From Bog-756 sp963813525 (GTDB lineage: Bacteria > Actinomycetota > Acidimicrobiia > Acidimicrobiales > RAAP-2), in assembly GCA_963813525.1 (NCBI GenBank), contig CAWEZI010000002.1, positions 310,001 to 374,000 of the forward strand: DNA of 64,000 bases, read 5' to 3'. The translations under genes were made by a program, and so were the position numbers. This document shows positions 27,752 through 35,843 of this stretch, one piece after another. The notes under the pieces were generated by a model. The model was not told the origin of the DNA. It worked only from the letters and a program-made list of their open reading frames with translations, and made no database searches. Position 1 is the first letter of the stretch. Every line of letters begins with the position of its first letter.

Positions 27752-28144
27752 ATGGCAGAGTTTCCTGCAATAACCCACGTAGCTCTGACTGTCAGCCAAC
27801 TGGACCAGAGTATTCCTTGGTACACGGCGTTGTTCGGCACGGAACCAATTCTCGACGAAGATACCGGACCCTTCCGCCATGCCGTCTGGCTGCTGGGCCC
27901 AACGCTGGTGGGCCTGCACGAGTTTCCCGATCTGGCCGACAACAACCCGTTCAACGAGCGGCGGATCGGTCTGGATCACCTGGCTTTCGCCTGCGCCAAC
28001 CGATCGGAGCTGGTGGAGTGGAAGGCACGCTTGGACGAGCTGGACGTGGTCAACGGCGGTATCGTCGACGCTTCCTATGGTTCGGGTCTGTCGTTCCGGG
28101 ATCCTGACAATATCGCTCTGGAGTTCTTCGCTCCGCCCGGCTGA
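27752..28144 (+). CDS. VOC family protein (glyoxalase/dioxygenase superfamily)
   Basis: 130 residues covering one glyoxalase-type domain: ITHVALTVSQLDQSIPWYTA at the start, LDHLAFACANRSEL in the middle and FRDPDNIALEFFAPPG at the end. Candidate metal ligands are the His of ITHVAL, the His of LDHLAF and the Glu of ALEFF, so it may bind a divalent metal. The reaction cannot be predicted: relatives include lactoylglutathione lyases, dioxygenases and resistance proteins. Divergent from the MDR reductase across a palindrome. Confidence 0.88.
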   Translation: MAEFPAITHVALTVSQLDQSIPWYTALFGTEPILDEDTGPFRHAVWLLGPTLVGLHEFPDLADNNPFNERRIGLDHLAFACANRSELVEWKARLDELDVVNGGIVDASYGSGLSFRDPDNIALEFFAPPG

Positions 28145-28241
28145 TTCTGCCGGAAGTCGGTTCGCCCGCGTGGCCCGCTGTTCCGACTTGATGCGGACCA
28201 GGGTCCCGGTGCGCAAGGTGGTCGAGGGCGTGCCTGGTTGC

Positions 28242-28784
28242 TCAGGAAGCCCCGACATTGTGGGGGTCGGGAGCGACCGTGGCCAGGATGTGCTGTTCGA
28301 TGGCGGCCTGTTGGACGAGTGTTGAACCTGATTGTGAAGGCGGCGCAGGGTCGATGTCAATCCACTGGTCGACGCCGGGAAAGGTAGCGGTCATCGTCGC
28401 ATCCGACCTGTCCAGCGAGACGAATACGCGGAGACCATTGATCACCGTGGGTGTGCCGCCGGGGCTGAGCCCGGTAGATCCCTCGTAGAGGTGGAGTCCG
28501 GACGGCGCATCAGCTGCCTCTGCGGGACAGTTACAGGCGACCTCTTCGGCCTGAGCGCCGTTGTCCAACGTGGCCGTGTCGGGCGCGCCCCAGCCGCATC
28601 GACAGGTTCCGTAGCCGACCACCCAGGAGGACGGGAGCTTGAAGGTCAGTTGTCCCGTCCGGACAACCTGCTGGAGCGATGCCAAGGGCTTTGGCCGTGT
28701 CGTCGCCGATGGGCGGGCTGTCTGCTCGGCTCCCCCGCACCCCGCCCCCATGAGGACGATCATGCACAGTGCCGGTGCCACCAA
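28242..28784 (-). CDS. Small secreted lipoprotein
   Basis: About 180 residues from TTG 28784. The N-terminus has a short hydrophobic stretch and a lipobox LMGAGC, so the mature protein is lipid-anchored, beginning CGGAEQ and followed by a Ser/Thr/Pro linker. The globular part contains CRCGWG and VACNCP, which give four closely spaced cysteines that could form disulfides or bind metal. An AAGGAGG lies about 23 bases upstream, too far for this start, so the true start is uncertain. No family recognised. Confidence 0.65.
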   Translation of the reverse strand: MVAPALCMIVLMGAGCGGAEQTARPSATTRPKPLASLQQVVRTGQLTFKLPSSWVVGYGTCRCGWGAPDTATLDNGAQAEEVACNCPAEAADAPSGLHLYEGSTGLSPGGTPTVINGLRVFVSLDRSDATMTATFPGVDQWIDIDPAPPSQSGSTLVQQAAIEQHILATVAPDPHNVGAS

Positions 28785-28950
28785 CCGGTTGAGAGTCGTC
28801 GTCCGACCTCCTTACGTCGCCCACACTGAAGGTAAATGGTACCGGACGGATATCCATATCCCACTTCGCAGATGGGCACCGGGGTGCGGACGGTGTTGGC
28901 CGCCCACTGCACCCCGGGCGGAGACGGAGGCGGAAGGATAGGGTCGCGAC

Positions 28951-29685
28951 ATGATCGTCTTCGTACACGGTGTTCCGGAAACAGCCGCCCTGTGGGACAA
29001 GGTTCGATCTCACATTGACGCCGAATCAGTGGCCCTCGCGCTGCCGGGATTCGGTTGTCCTCGTCCCGACGGGTTCGGGGCCACCAAGGACGAGTACGTC
29101 GACTGGCTCGTGGCGGAGCTCGACAAGTTCGGCGAACCCGTCGATCTCATCGGCCACGACTGGGGCGCCAGTCTCACCTATCGGGTGGTGACTGCCTACG
29201 GCGACCGTGCGCGGACCTGGGTGGCCGACAATCTCAACGGAATCATGCCCGACTACCAATGGCACGATTTTGCCAAAATCTGGCAGACCCCGGGTGATGG
29301 AGAAAAATTCTGGGCAGATCTGTTGGCCACGTCGATCGACGAACAAGCGGCAGTCTTCGAATCATTCGGAGTTGGGCACGAGGACGCCGTTGCCCTGGCG
29401 TCGGGCGCCGACGAGACGATGGCGGCGTGCATCCTCGACCTCTACCGCTCGGCCGTGCCCAATACCTATGCCGACTGGAGCGACTCCCTCCATCCCACGG
29501 CCGCACCGGGTCTCGTCCTTGTTCCCTCAGACGACCCCTTCGGGGACGCGAGCGCAAGCGGGCAAGCAGCGGAGACGCTCGGTGCCCAGGTACAGGCGCT
29601 CGAGGGAGTCGGACACTGGTGGGCCCTGCAGAAGCCGGCCGAAGCCGCATCCATCCTGACGGATTTCATTTCTTCCGTCGGCTAG
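28951..29685 (+). CDS. Alpha/beta hydrolase (epoxide hydrolase/haloalkane dehalogenase-like)
   Basis: 244 residues. The first strand and oxyanion loop are MIVFVHGVPETAALWDKV. The nucleophile elbow is LIGHDWGASLTYR, where Asp rather than Ser is the nucleophile, as in epoxide hydrolases and haloalkane dehalogenases. The catalytic His is in EGVGHWWALQKP. An acidic partner is likely in VPSDDPFGD. The cap domain (about 115-185) is helical. The shortened N-terminus starts directly at the first strand, which is compact for the family. Substrate unknown. Confidence 0.87.
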   Translation: MIVFVHGVPETAALWDKVRSHIDAESVALALPGFGCPRPDGFGATKDEYVDWLVAELDKFGEPVDLIGHDWGASLTYRVVTAYGDRARTWVADNLNGIMPDYQWHDFAKIWQTPGDGEKFWADLLATSIDEQAAVFESFGVGHEDAVALASGADETMAACILDLYRSAVPNTYADWSDSLHPTAAPGLVLVPSDDPFGDASASGQAAETLGAQVQALEGVGHWWALQKPAEAASILTDFISSVG

Positions 29686-29764
29686 GACCGTTCCCGCGGT
29701 CCAGACCGAGGGGTCCGATCCCTGGCCCCGTGACGCACAGCGGAGGCGGTTCGTGAGGAGTGGT

Positions 29765-31405
29765 CTAAGGGTTGGGGTTGCGCAGCGTCGGGATCAGCCT
29801 CTTTGCGTCACGCTCCTTTTCGAGGACTGCTTTCATGCTCGATGCGGCCGCCGGGTCGTCGAAGGCCCGGTTGTGGCGCTCCTCGGGGTCGGTGGTCAGG
29901 TTGTGCAACTCCCATTCGGGTTCGGCGGCCGGGGCCATGAATGGGTTGGTCACAATGCCCCGGTTCGCATACCAGTCGTCGAGGCGCTCGTAGTAGTGGT
30001 TCAGTTTCCACAGCTCCCGACCTCCGCCCTGACCGGTCGGCAACGTCGCCAGGACGGACTCGATGTTGATCGGGGGGGAGACGGCCTCGAACGGTGCACC
30101 GTTGATGATATTCACCTGGGTCACGCCCCGGGTGATGTCGTCTTCCGTCATGAAGTAGATCGGCGACTCGATCGACGCGGAGTCGCCCGTGTCCCGAACG
30201 ATGGCGCTCAGGTCACGTCCCGGTAAGGGGTGGGCCTCGTCATGGCGTGCGGCCACGCCGGCCGCCGCCTGCTCGGCGTCGATGCCGGCCAGGCCGAGCA
30301 GGGTGGGGATCAGGTCGACGTGGCTGGTGGGGACTGTGACGCCTTCGCCTCCGATGGCGATTCCGGGACCGGCGATCAACAGTGGCACCCGGGTGGCTTC
30401 GTCGAAGGCGTTGCACCACTTCTGGATCAGTCCGCCGTGTGCCCCCAACAAGTCGCCGTGGTCCGAAGTGAACACGACGATGGTGTCGTCCGCCATGCCG
30501 TTCCGCTCGAGCGATTCGAGGATCCGTCCGATTGCCTGGTCGACCAACTTGTGCAGGTAGTAGTAGAGCCGTCGGTAGCCGAGGTCAGTGGCCGTCTCGA
30601 AGATCATCTGGGGCCAGATCCCTTTGAACGCTTCCTGGCAGGCCGGCCGGCCGGCGAACGGGTCGGACTGGGAGGGCGGTTCAGGGACGTCGGGCACCGA
30701 GTCGTCAGGCGGGCCGAACCGAAGGATCTGCTCCCACCCGAACCCCGAGAAGGCAATGTCGTGGGGGTTCACGAAAGAAGCGACCGTCAGCCACGGACCT
30801 TCGGTGCGGGCTGCAGCCAGGTCATCGAACAATTCCACCACCTGTTGGGCGAAGACGCCATCCCGGACCGTCCCGCAGTCGGATTTGGCGGCACCGTGGG
30901 GCTCGCGGCCGATCCAACCGGAAAACCCAAATGGGTCGAGCCGGTCGGTATTCCGATAGGCAGCCACCGCGTCAGGTAGCGGGTCGCCGTTGTCGTCGGA
31001 GGCCATGAGGCCGTCGTGGGTGCCGGGGATGATCAGGTCGGCGTGCGAAATGTGCCACTTACCCCGGTAGTGAGTGCGGTACCCACCGGCCCGAAACCAG
31101 TCGCCGAGTGTGGGCACCGAGTCGGGGTCGAGCCAGTGCATGCCGGGATCGGAACTCCTTTTGGCAGCTCCGTCAGTGGAAGTCACTCCGTGAAGCGAGG
31201 GGTACTGTCCGGTGAAGAGCGTCGCCCGGCTGGGTGTACAAGCGGTCGATCCGGCGTAGTGCCGATGAAACTCGATGCCACGTGATCTGATCGACTCCCG
31301 CGCTGTCAACTGGGTGTTGCGGAAGGTGCGCACACTGTCAGCCTCGTACGGAGGTGGATAGCGCTCTTCGTCAGTCATGATGAGGAGGATGTTTGGCTTG
31401 TCCAT
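29765..31405 (-). CDS. Sulfatase (alkaline-phosphatase superfamily)
   Basis: 546 residues, cytoplasmic by sequence (no signal). The metal-binding start is PNILLIMTDEERYPP. The formylglycine motif C-x-P-S-R is CTPSRATLFTGQYP, so the Cys would be oxidised by a formylglycine-generating enzyme. Other conserved points are HYRGKWHIS, the second metal site VVFTSDHGDLLGAHGG and the lysine in IQKW. The C-terminal part (ELHNLTTDPEERHNRAFDDP) is typical. It hydrolyses a sulfate ester; the substrate is unknown. A second sulfatase lies at 58328. It is monocistronic here. Confidence 0.93.
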   Translation of the reverse strand: MDKPNILLIMTDEERYPPPYEADSVRTFRNTQLTARESIRSRGIEFHRHYAGSTACTPSRATLFTGQYPSLHGVTSTDGAAKRSSDPGMHWLDPDSVPTLGDWFRAGGYRTHYRGKWHISHADLIIPGTHDGLMASDDNGDPLPDAVAAYRNTDRLDPFGFSGWIGREPHGAAKSDCGTVRDGVFAQQVVELFDDLAAARTEGPWLTVASFVNPHDIAFSGFGWEQILRFGPPDDSVPDVPEPPSQSDPFAGRPACQEAFKGIWPQMIFETATDLGYRRLYYYLHKLVDQAIGRILESLERNGMADDTIVVFTSDHGDLLGAHGGLIQKWCNAFDEATRVPLLIAGPGIAIGGEGVTVPTSHVDLIPTLLGLAGIDAEQAAAGVAARHDEAHPLPGRDLSAIVRDTGDSASIESPIYFMTEDDITRGVTQVNIINGAPFEAVSPPINIESVLATLPTGQGGGRELWKLNHYYERLDDWYANRGIVTNPFMAPAAEPEWELHNLTTDPEERHNRAFDDPAAASSMKAVLEKERDAKRLIPTLRNPNP

Positions 31406-31618
31406 GGGAGAAACCTAGTGCTCAGGTCAGGACCGGCCTACGGCCATCGCCGGCGATACCCACTGGGCACGACGACGTTCTTCGAGCTGGCGCAATCATG
31501 GACGATCGGGTTGTGAGCAAGTGGCGCCAGGGTTTCGCCCGCGGACGAAGGGGACTGATGCCACCGAGTCAAACGATCTCGGTCCAAGCCTCCTGATGAT
31601 CCTCTCAGCTCGCGCTCC

Positions 31619-32284
31619 TCAGCCCCGGTCGAGTGTCGGTGGGGGATACGCAGCGGTGAACAGCGACATGAGCTTGGGGAAAACCGGAGTGAACCGGCCC
31701 TCGCCCCAGGCGAGATCGGGCTCGTTGGCCATGGCCTGTGACAGCACGCCGGTGATGAGCGTCGAGATGAGGTAGATCGCCTCATCGGAATCGGCCTCGG
31801 GGCCGACTTCCCCCTTGGCCACCGCGTTGGTCAGTTGGGCGCGCTGGATGGCCACCATTTCGATTGATGGAGCAAGGGCATCCGGCGATGGTTCGAATTT
31901 GGGGACGGGGCGCCAGAACAGCAGCTGGCCGAGGGCGCGGTGGGCCAACAGCCAGCGCCCGCTGGCTTCGAGCCCGGCGGTGATTGCCGCCATCCCCGGC
32001 TCGCCGGCGTCGATGGCCTGCCGCATGACCTCAAGATTCTCGGTCTGGCCCCGGCGGAACAGTTCGTCGTAGATGGCCATGAGCGAGGGGAAGTACTTGT
32101 AGATGGAAGGCGGCTGGACGCCCAGTCGGCGAGCAACCTCGGCCAGGCTGAGGCCATTCACACCATCTTCGCTCATGATCTCCTGGGCGATCGCCAGGAT
32201 CTCGTCAATTGTCTCTTGGCGACGCCGGGCCCGGCGGTCGGGCACAGTGGTCGCCCCGTTGTCCACCTTCACCTGGGTACTCAC
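31619..32284 (-). CDS. TetR-family transcriptional regulator
   Basis: 221 residues. The N-terminal HTH (about 22-66) reads DEILAIAQEIMSEDGVNGLS, LAEVARRLGVQPPSIYKYFP. The C-terminal ligand domain contains ALGQLLFWRPVPKFEP, like the WHG-type TetR group. It is divergent from the SRPBCC-cupin operon, and a palindrome sits between that operon's -35 and -10 boxes, so it most likely represses those genes and perhaps itself. The inducer is unknown. Confidence 0.9.
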   Translation of the reverse strand: MSTQVKVDNGATTVPDRRARRRQETIDEILAIAQEIMSEDGVNGLSLAEVARRLGVQPPSIYKYFPSLMAIYDELFRRGQTENLEVMRQAIDAGEPGMAAITAGLEASGRWLLAHRALGQLLFWRPVPKFEPSPDALAPSIEMVAIQRAQLTNAVAKGEVGPEADSDEAIYLISTLITGVLSQAMANEPDLAWGEGRFTPVFPKLMSLFTAAYPPPTLDRG

Positions 32285-32325
32285 CTCTTGATCGTCCGTG
32301 TTCCTAACTGTAGCGTAATCTCTGC

Positions 32326-32354
32326 TTGACAGCTTAGACTAATATCATTAGCCT
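32326..32354 (+). promoter_or_regulatory. Promoter with TetR-type operator for the SRPBCC-cupin operon
   Basis: TTGACA (32326-32331) is followed after 17 bp by TAGCCT (32349-32354), a weak -10. The perfect inverted repeat CTAAT-ATC-ATTAG (32339-32351) fills the spacer and reaches the -10 box. The location in the divergent region beside tetR makes a TetR operator likely. Confidence 0.55.
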
Positions 32355-32393
32355 TAGCTTCGTACACTCACACCCACGAGCGAAGGAGGTCTC

Positions 32394-32906
32394 ATGGAAC
32401 CCAAGAAGCAGGATGGTCGGTGGTGGCTCACCAAGGGGAGCGAGGTCATCGTGATCGACACCGACCCTCAAGCTGTGTACGAGCTGGTGGCCGACTTGTC
32501 CCGCATGGGCGAGTGGAGTCCCGAATGCGAGAAGGTCGAATGGGAGGAGGGGGCCACCGGTCCGGCTGTCGGGGCCAAGTTCGTGGGCCACAACCGGACC
32601 GGCCCGGGCAAGCGCATCAAGTGGTCTCGCCACGGTCGGGTGTTGTCGGCAGACCCCGGAGAGGAATTCGCCTTCGCCACCGAGGAAGGCGGCCGCGAAT
32701 CGACCAAGTGGATTTACCGGTTTGAACCGGTCAAGGGCGGCACCCGGGTCACCGAGACGTTCGACGTCCAGTGGCTGCCGGCGTGGGCCCGCATCATCGA
32801 CGGCCCCCTCAACCGGCGGGGAGAACTACACCGTCACATGCGCCATACCCTCGAGCAACTGAAGAGGGCTGCTGAAGCGACGAAAGCCACTGGGGGCCCG
32901 TCATGA
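32394..32906 (+). CDS. SRPBCC family protein (polyketide cyclase/dehydrase-like)
   Basis: 170 residues from ATG 32394, with GAAGGAGG upstream. The fold is typical: EVIVIDTDPQAVYELVADLS, then MGEWSPECEKVEWEEG, GPAVGAKFVGHNRTG and a C-terminal helix RGELHRHMRHTLEQLKRA. Such proteins bind hydrophobic ligands in a helix-grip cavity. It overlaps the cupin gene by 4 bases (ATGA), so the two are translationally coupled, and it is likely controlled by the divergent TetR. Confidence 0.88.
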   Translation: MEPKKQDGRWWLTKGSEVIVIDTDPQAVYELVADLSRMGEWSPECEKVEWEEGATGPAVGAKFVGHNRTGPGKRIKWSRHGRVLSADPGEEFAFATEEGGRESTKWIYRFEPVKGGTRVTETFDVQWLPAWARIIDGPLNRRGELHRHMRHTLEQLKRAAEATKATGGPS

Positions 32907-33385
32907 CGCTCGCGGTTACTGAAGGCGGCTACCGCCTGGCGGCCGGCGGCGGCGAGGCGCTGTGGTTCGCCGACAGCCTGCTGACTTACAAGACCACCGG
33001 TGCACAAACGGCCGGACACCTGGCGATGGCCGAGTGCCGGGCTCCGCGCCACGCCGGTTCGCCCAGTCATCGCCATCTGAACGAGGACGAGGCATGGTAT
33101 GTGCTCGAGGGACAGCTCACCTTCTGGCTGGGCGAGGAGACCTTCAGCGCCGGGGCGGGTGACTTCGTCTTCGGTCCTCGGGGGATCTCCCACCGTTTCC
33201 GGGTCGACTCGGAAGAGGCGCGCTTCCTCTTGGTCCTGACCCCGGCCGGGTTCGAGGACTTCACACGGGACAGCGGCTGGCCGGCAACCACCGACACCCT
33301 CCCGCCACCCGATCTCCCCGCCCCCGACGCCGAGCGCCTTGCCACAGCCGTTGCTCGCTGTGGCCTCGAGATCATCGCTTCTTGA
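32903..33385 (+). CDS. Cupin-domain protein
   Basis: 160 residues. The cupin motif 1 metal ligands are in SPSHRHLNEDEAWYVLEG (His-x-His and Glu), and motif 2 has GAGDFVFGPRGISHRF with the last His. This is a single-domain cupin that probably binds Fe, Mn or Zn. The C-terminal tail (about 118-160) is Pro- and Asp-rich. It is coupled to the SRPBCC gene by a 4-base overlap. A small-molecule dioxygenase or isomerase role is possible but not shown. Confidence 0.88.
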   Translation: MTLAVTEGGYRLAAGGGEALWFADSLLTYKTTGAQTAGHLAMAECRAPRHAGSPSHRHLNEDEAWYVLEGQLTFWLGEETFSAGAGDFVFGPRGISHRFRVDSEEARFLLVLTPAGFEDFTRDSGWPATTDTLPPPDLPAPDAERLATAVARCGLEIIAS

Positions 33386-33911
33386 AACCGACCTGCATCC
33401 TCGGACAAGTAGAACAGCAATGATCACCTCCCGCCGGGCCGCGCCCGCCGGTGGGTCACGGAATGGCCGGCGCGGTTGACCCTTGAGACGCTGGACGCCT
33501 GCGGCGACGGGTTTTCGTAGATAGAGACGGGTTTTCGTAGATAGAAGGGCATGCCGTCCTTCATCCGCTCATTGTGATCGCCTCCCCGGATCGCCAGGCG
33601 GCGCATCGAGACGCCGTCCACCAGGCGGCGCTTGACTTGGACAACGTGATCGCCAACGCAATCGCGCACCGAATGGATGTCGTCGAGCAGATACGGGGCG
33701 GAATGACCGACAAGGCAGTGTGGCTGCTGCCGGCCGCAATCGAGTTCGCGTCCAGGGCACAAGTTGTAAGCATCGAAATGGATCTAGAAGCCATGGCCCT
33801 GCCACTGATGGCTCCGGACGATCCTGCCGCCGACGACCGTTTCCTCAGGGGCGTGAACTGTTGTATTGCCTACAACATCGGTGGGGTTGTGAGACTAACT
33901 CCGAACCCGTC
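33386..33911. other. Unassigned stretch with 20-bp duplication
   Basis: GACGGGTTTTCGTAGATAGA is present twice in tandem (33506 and 33526). A 113-codon ORF (33574-33915) with AALDLDNVIANAIAHRMD and TDKAVWLLPAAIEFASRA is open, but the overlapping frames on the minus strand are equally open, so I cannot call a gene. This is probably decayed sequence next to the IS481 remnant. Confidence 0.35.
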
Positions 33912-34268
33912 CTAGGTGTTCTGCCCAACCAGGTTGTTGACACGACTGATGGGTGGTCCTCCGACGGCCGTGTGGTGCCGATGATGGTTGTACATGTGGA
34001 GCCAGGTGTCCAGCGCCCGGGTCCGGGCGGCCTCTGAGCGGTAGGGGTGGGCATAGGCCCACTCGTTTTTGAGGGTCCGGTTGAAGCGTTCGACCTTTCC
34101 ATTGGTCTGGGGATGGTAGGGCCTGGTGAACTTGTGCTTGATGCCCTCGGCCACCAGCTCGGCTGTGAAGTCCTTGGCCCGATAGCAGGAACCATTGTCC
34201 GAGAGCACCCGCTCGACGGTGATGCCGTAGCTGGCGAAGAACGCCCGGGCCCGACGCCAGTAGCCGCT
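33912..34268 (-). pseudogene. IS481-type transposase, C-terminal remnant
   Basis: Only the last about 118 residues of the integrase core survive: YWRRARAFFASYGITVERVL, the second catalytic Asp in LSDNGSCYRAKDF, KFTRPYHPQTNGKVERFNRT with the catalytic Glu, and the typical end YNHHRHHTAVGGPPISRV. The N-terminal HTH and first Asp are gone; upstream residues in this frame (to 34370) are unrelated. The element cannot be active. No terminal inverted repeat was found around it. Confidence 0.85.
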
Positions 34269-34809
34269 GACCTGGGGTAATGCGTGGCTGAAGTCCGAGT
34301 CAGAGCCGAATTCGGATGCTGCGGGAACGACCGCTAGGTCGGCAACGGAAGCGATGGGACTGCATTCCAATCCCTATCGGAGCGACTGCCGAAACAGTGA
34401 GCCTCGCCCAAGCCTGAGGGAGCCTCGGCAAGGCATCAGGCCTCAGCCCCGCAACCCTCTATAGTGCCGACCTCTGTATGGGAATATGCCGCTTTGCCCG
34501 CCAGCTCGAGGTCGCCACCTCGGAAGTCACAATTACGACACAGAGCGTATCGCGCAAGCGGATTTCCTCTACCGCGGCCGTGGCCTGTCCCATTCGATAG
34601 AGCGCCCGTTGGCGGTCGAGCCCACTTCCTGCGGCCTCGCTGATTCGCCTCGAAACGTTTACCGGAATGTCGGTTGGTCGTGACCAAATCGACACCCAGG
34701 CGGTGCTAGAACGAGATGGTCTGAGCACGACCTTGTGGAACCGGCGGTGGACTCGCGTTTTCCATCTAGTGAGCCGGGTTAGAGCTAACAGCGACGAATC
34801 TTCCTGTTC
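34269..34809. other. 540-bp stretch without a supported gene
   Basis: The left end joins the broken transposase. Overlapping short ORFs exist on both strands (for example 34436-34687 and 34459-34728, minus), but none has a ribosome site or a recognisable fold. GC content is lower than in the flanking metabolic genes, which fits acquired or decayed DNA. Confidence 0.35.
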
Positions 34810-35241
34810 ATGCGAAAGAGGCAGGCGTTGATCACAGCTAAAGAGACTCCGATGAGGAGGTTTCGACGATGGTGGTCGGTGAAGACACGATCCTTTGCTG
34901 TTAGTGCTCCGACAGCAGGGGAAGCGTCTAAGCCCGATCCCTGCGACTCTCGCTCTTCAGAGCTGGATGCCAGACTTGTCCGGAATGTCCTCGGCGTCAT
35001 CAAATACTGCCAACTCGTTGGTGTCATCGAATGCACGAACTGTCTGATAGAACACAAAACCGGCCTGGATGCAAAGACGGTGGAGAACGTCCTCGACTAC
35101 CTCTGGAAGGAAGAGTTGATTGACGGATTGCCGGTGCCCAGTGAAGAACGCTGTCCATGCCTTATCGGAATTCAACGGATGCCAAATCGCTGGGATCAGT
35201 CCAGCTCATGGGGCCGACATCCAAGCCGACAGAGGAAGTAA
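34810..35241 (+). CDS. Hypothetical protein with winged-helix-like core
   Basis: 143 residues from ATG 34810 (or ATG 34852). The central part, VLGVIKYCQLVGVIECTNCL, GLDAKTVENVLDYLWKEELI, looks like a small winged-helix repeat: helix, helix, then strand pair. It has a CxxC (ECTNCL) and a later CPC. N- and C-termini are basic and Ser-rich. Codon use is less GC-biased than its neighbours, suggesting transfer. I do not recognise a family; a DNA-binding role is only a guess. Confidence 0.45.
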   Translation: MRKRQALITAKETPMRRFRRWWSVKTRSFAVSAPTAGEASKPDPCDSRSSELDARLVRNVLGVIKYCQLVGVIECTNCLIEHKTGLDAKTVENVLDYLWKEELIDGLPVPSEERCPCLIGIQRMPNRWDQSSSWGRHPSRQRK

Positions 35242-35411
35242 CCCGGGCCAGCCGGTCTTATGTGGTTTCTGATCCTGACTGCTTGTGTCTCATGACGCCG
35301 GGTGCGGGTCGCTGATCGACGACGGTCCTTCCGGCTTGCCGACACCTACCGCCCAGACGGCCTCGTACGGAGTGGCGTTCGACCAGCTGCCAGGTGGGGA
35401 ATGATTCAGCT

Positions 35412-35765
35412 ATGTCCATAGTTCACGTGCTCGCTGTCGTCCCCGTTTCGAACATGCAGGTGGCGCAACGATGGTACGAGGCTCTGATAGGTCGTCCGGA
35501 GGACAACCATCCCATGGACACCCTGGTCGAGTGGAGAATCACCGACAGCAGTTGGATGCAGGTCTTTCATGACCCCGACCGAGCGGGGTCTACGCTCCTC
35601 AACTTCGCTGTGGACGATCTGGCGGCGCAAGTCGCTGAACTTGCAGTGAGAGGCTTAGTCCTTGGCGAGACTCAGGCAGCCAACAAAGGCGTCCGGACTG
35701 CAGGCATCAGTGACCCCGACGGCAATCGAATTACCTTCATAGGAGGCTTTCGGATCGTCTACTGA
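35412..35765 (+). CDS. VOC family protein
   Basis: 117 residues from ATG 35412. One glyoxalase/bleomycin-resistance-like domain: HVLAVVPVSNMQVAQRWYEA, SSWMQVFHDPDRAGSTLLN, FAVDDLAAQVAEL and ISDPDGNRITFIGG. Of the usual metal ligands the first His position is replaced (VLAVVPV), so it may be a non-metal VOC protein such as a binding or resistance protein. Converges with the DyP peroxidase gene. Confidence 0.82.
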   Translation: MSIVHVLAVVPVSNMQVAQRWYEALIGRPEDNHPMDTLVEWRITDSSWMQVFHDPDRAGSTLLNFAVDDLAAQVAELAVRGLVLGETQAANKGVRTAGISDPDGNRITFIGGFRIVY

Positions 35766-35843
35766 GTCCCGCGCCAACCGGGCTCGAGGGATCTGCGAGC
35801 CGGCTCGACCGCCTCGCGTCGGTTGAAGGTGTCTTTGGGAGCC

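Noticed and set aside
33574..33915. 113-codon ORF before the IS481 remnant
   Set aside because: Overlapping minus-strand frames are equally open, there is no ribosome site and no fold is recognisable.
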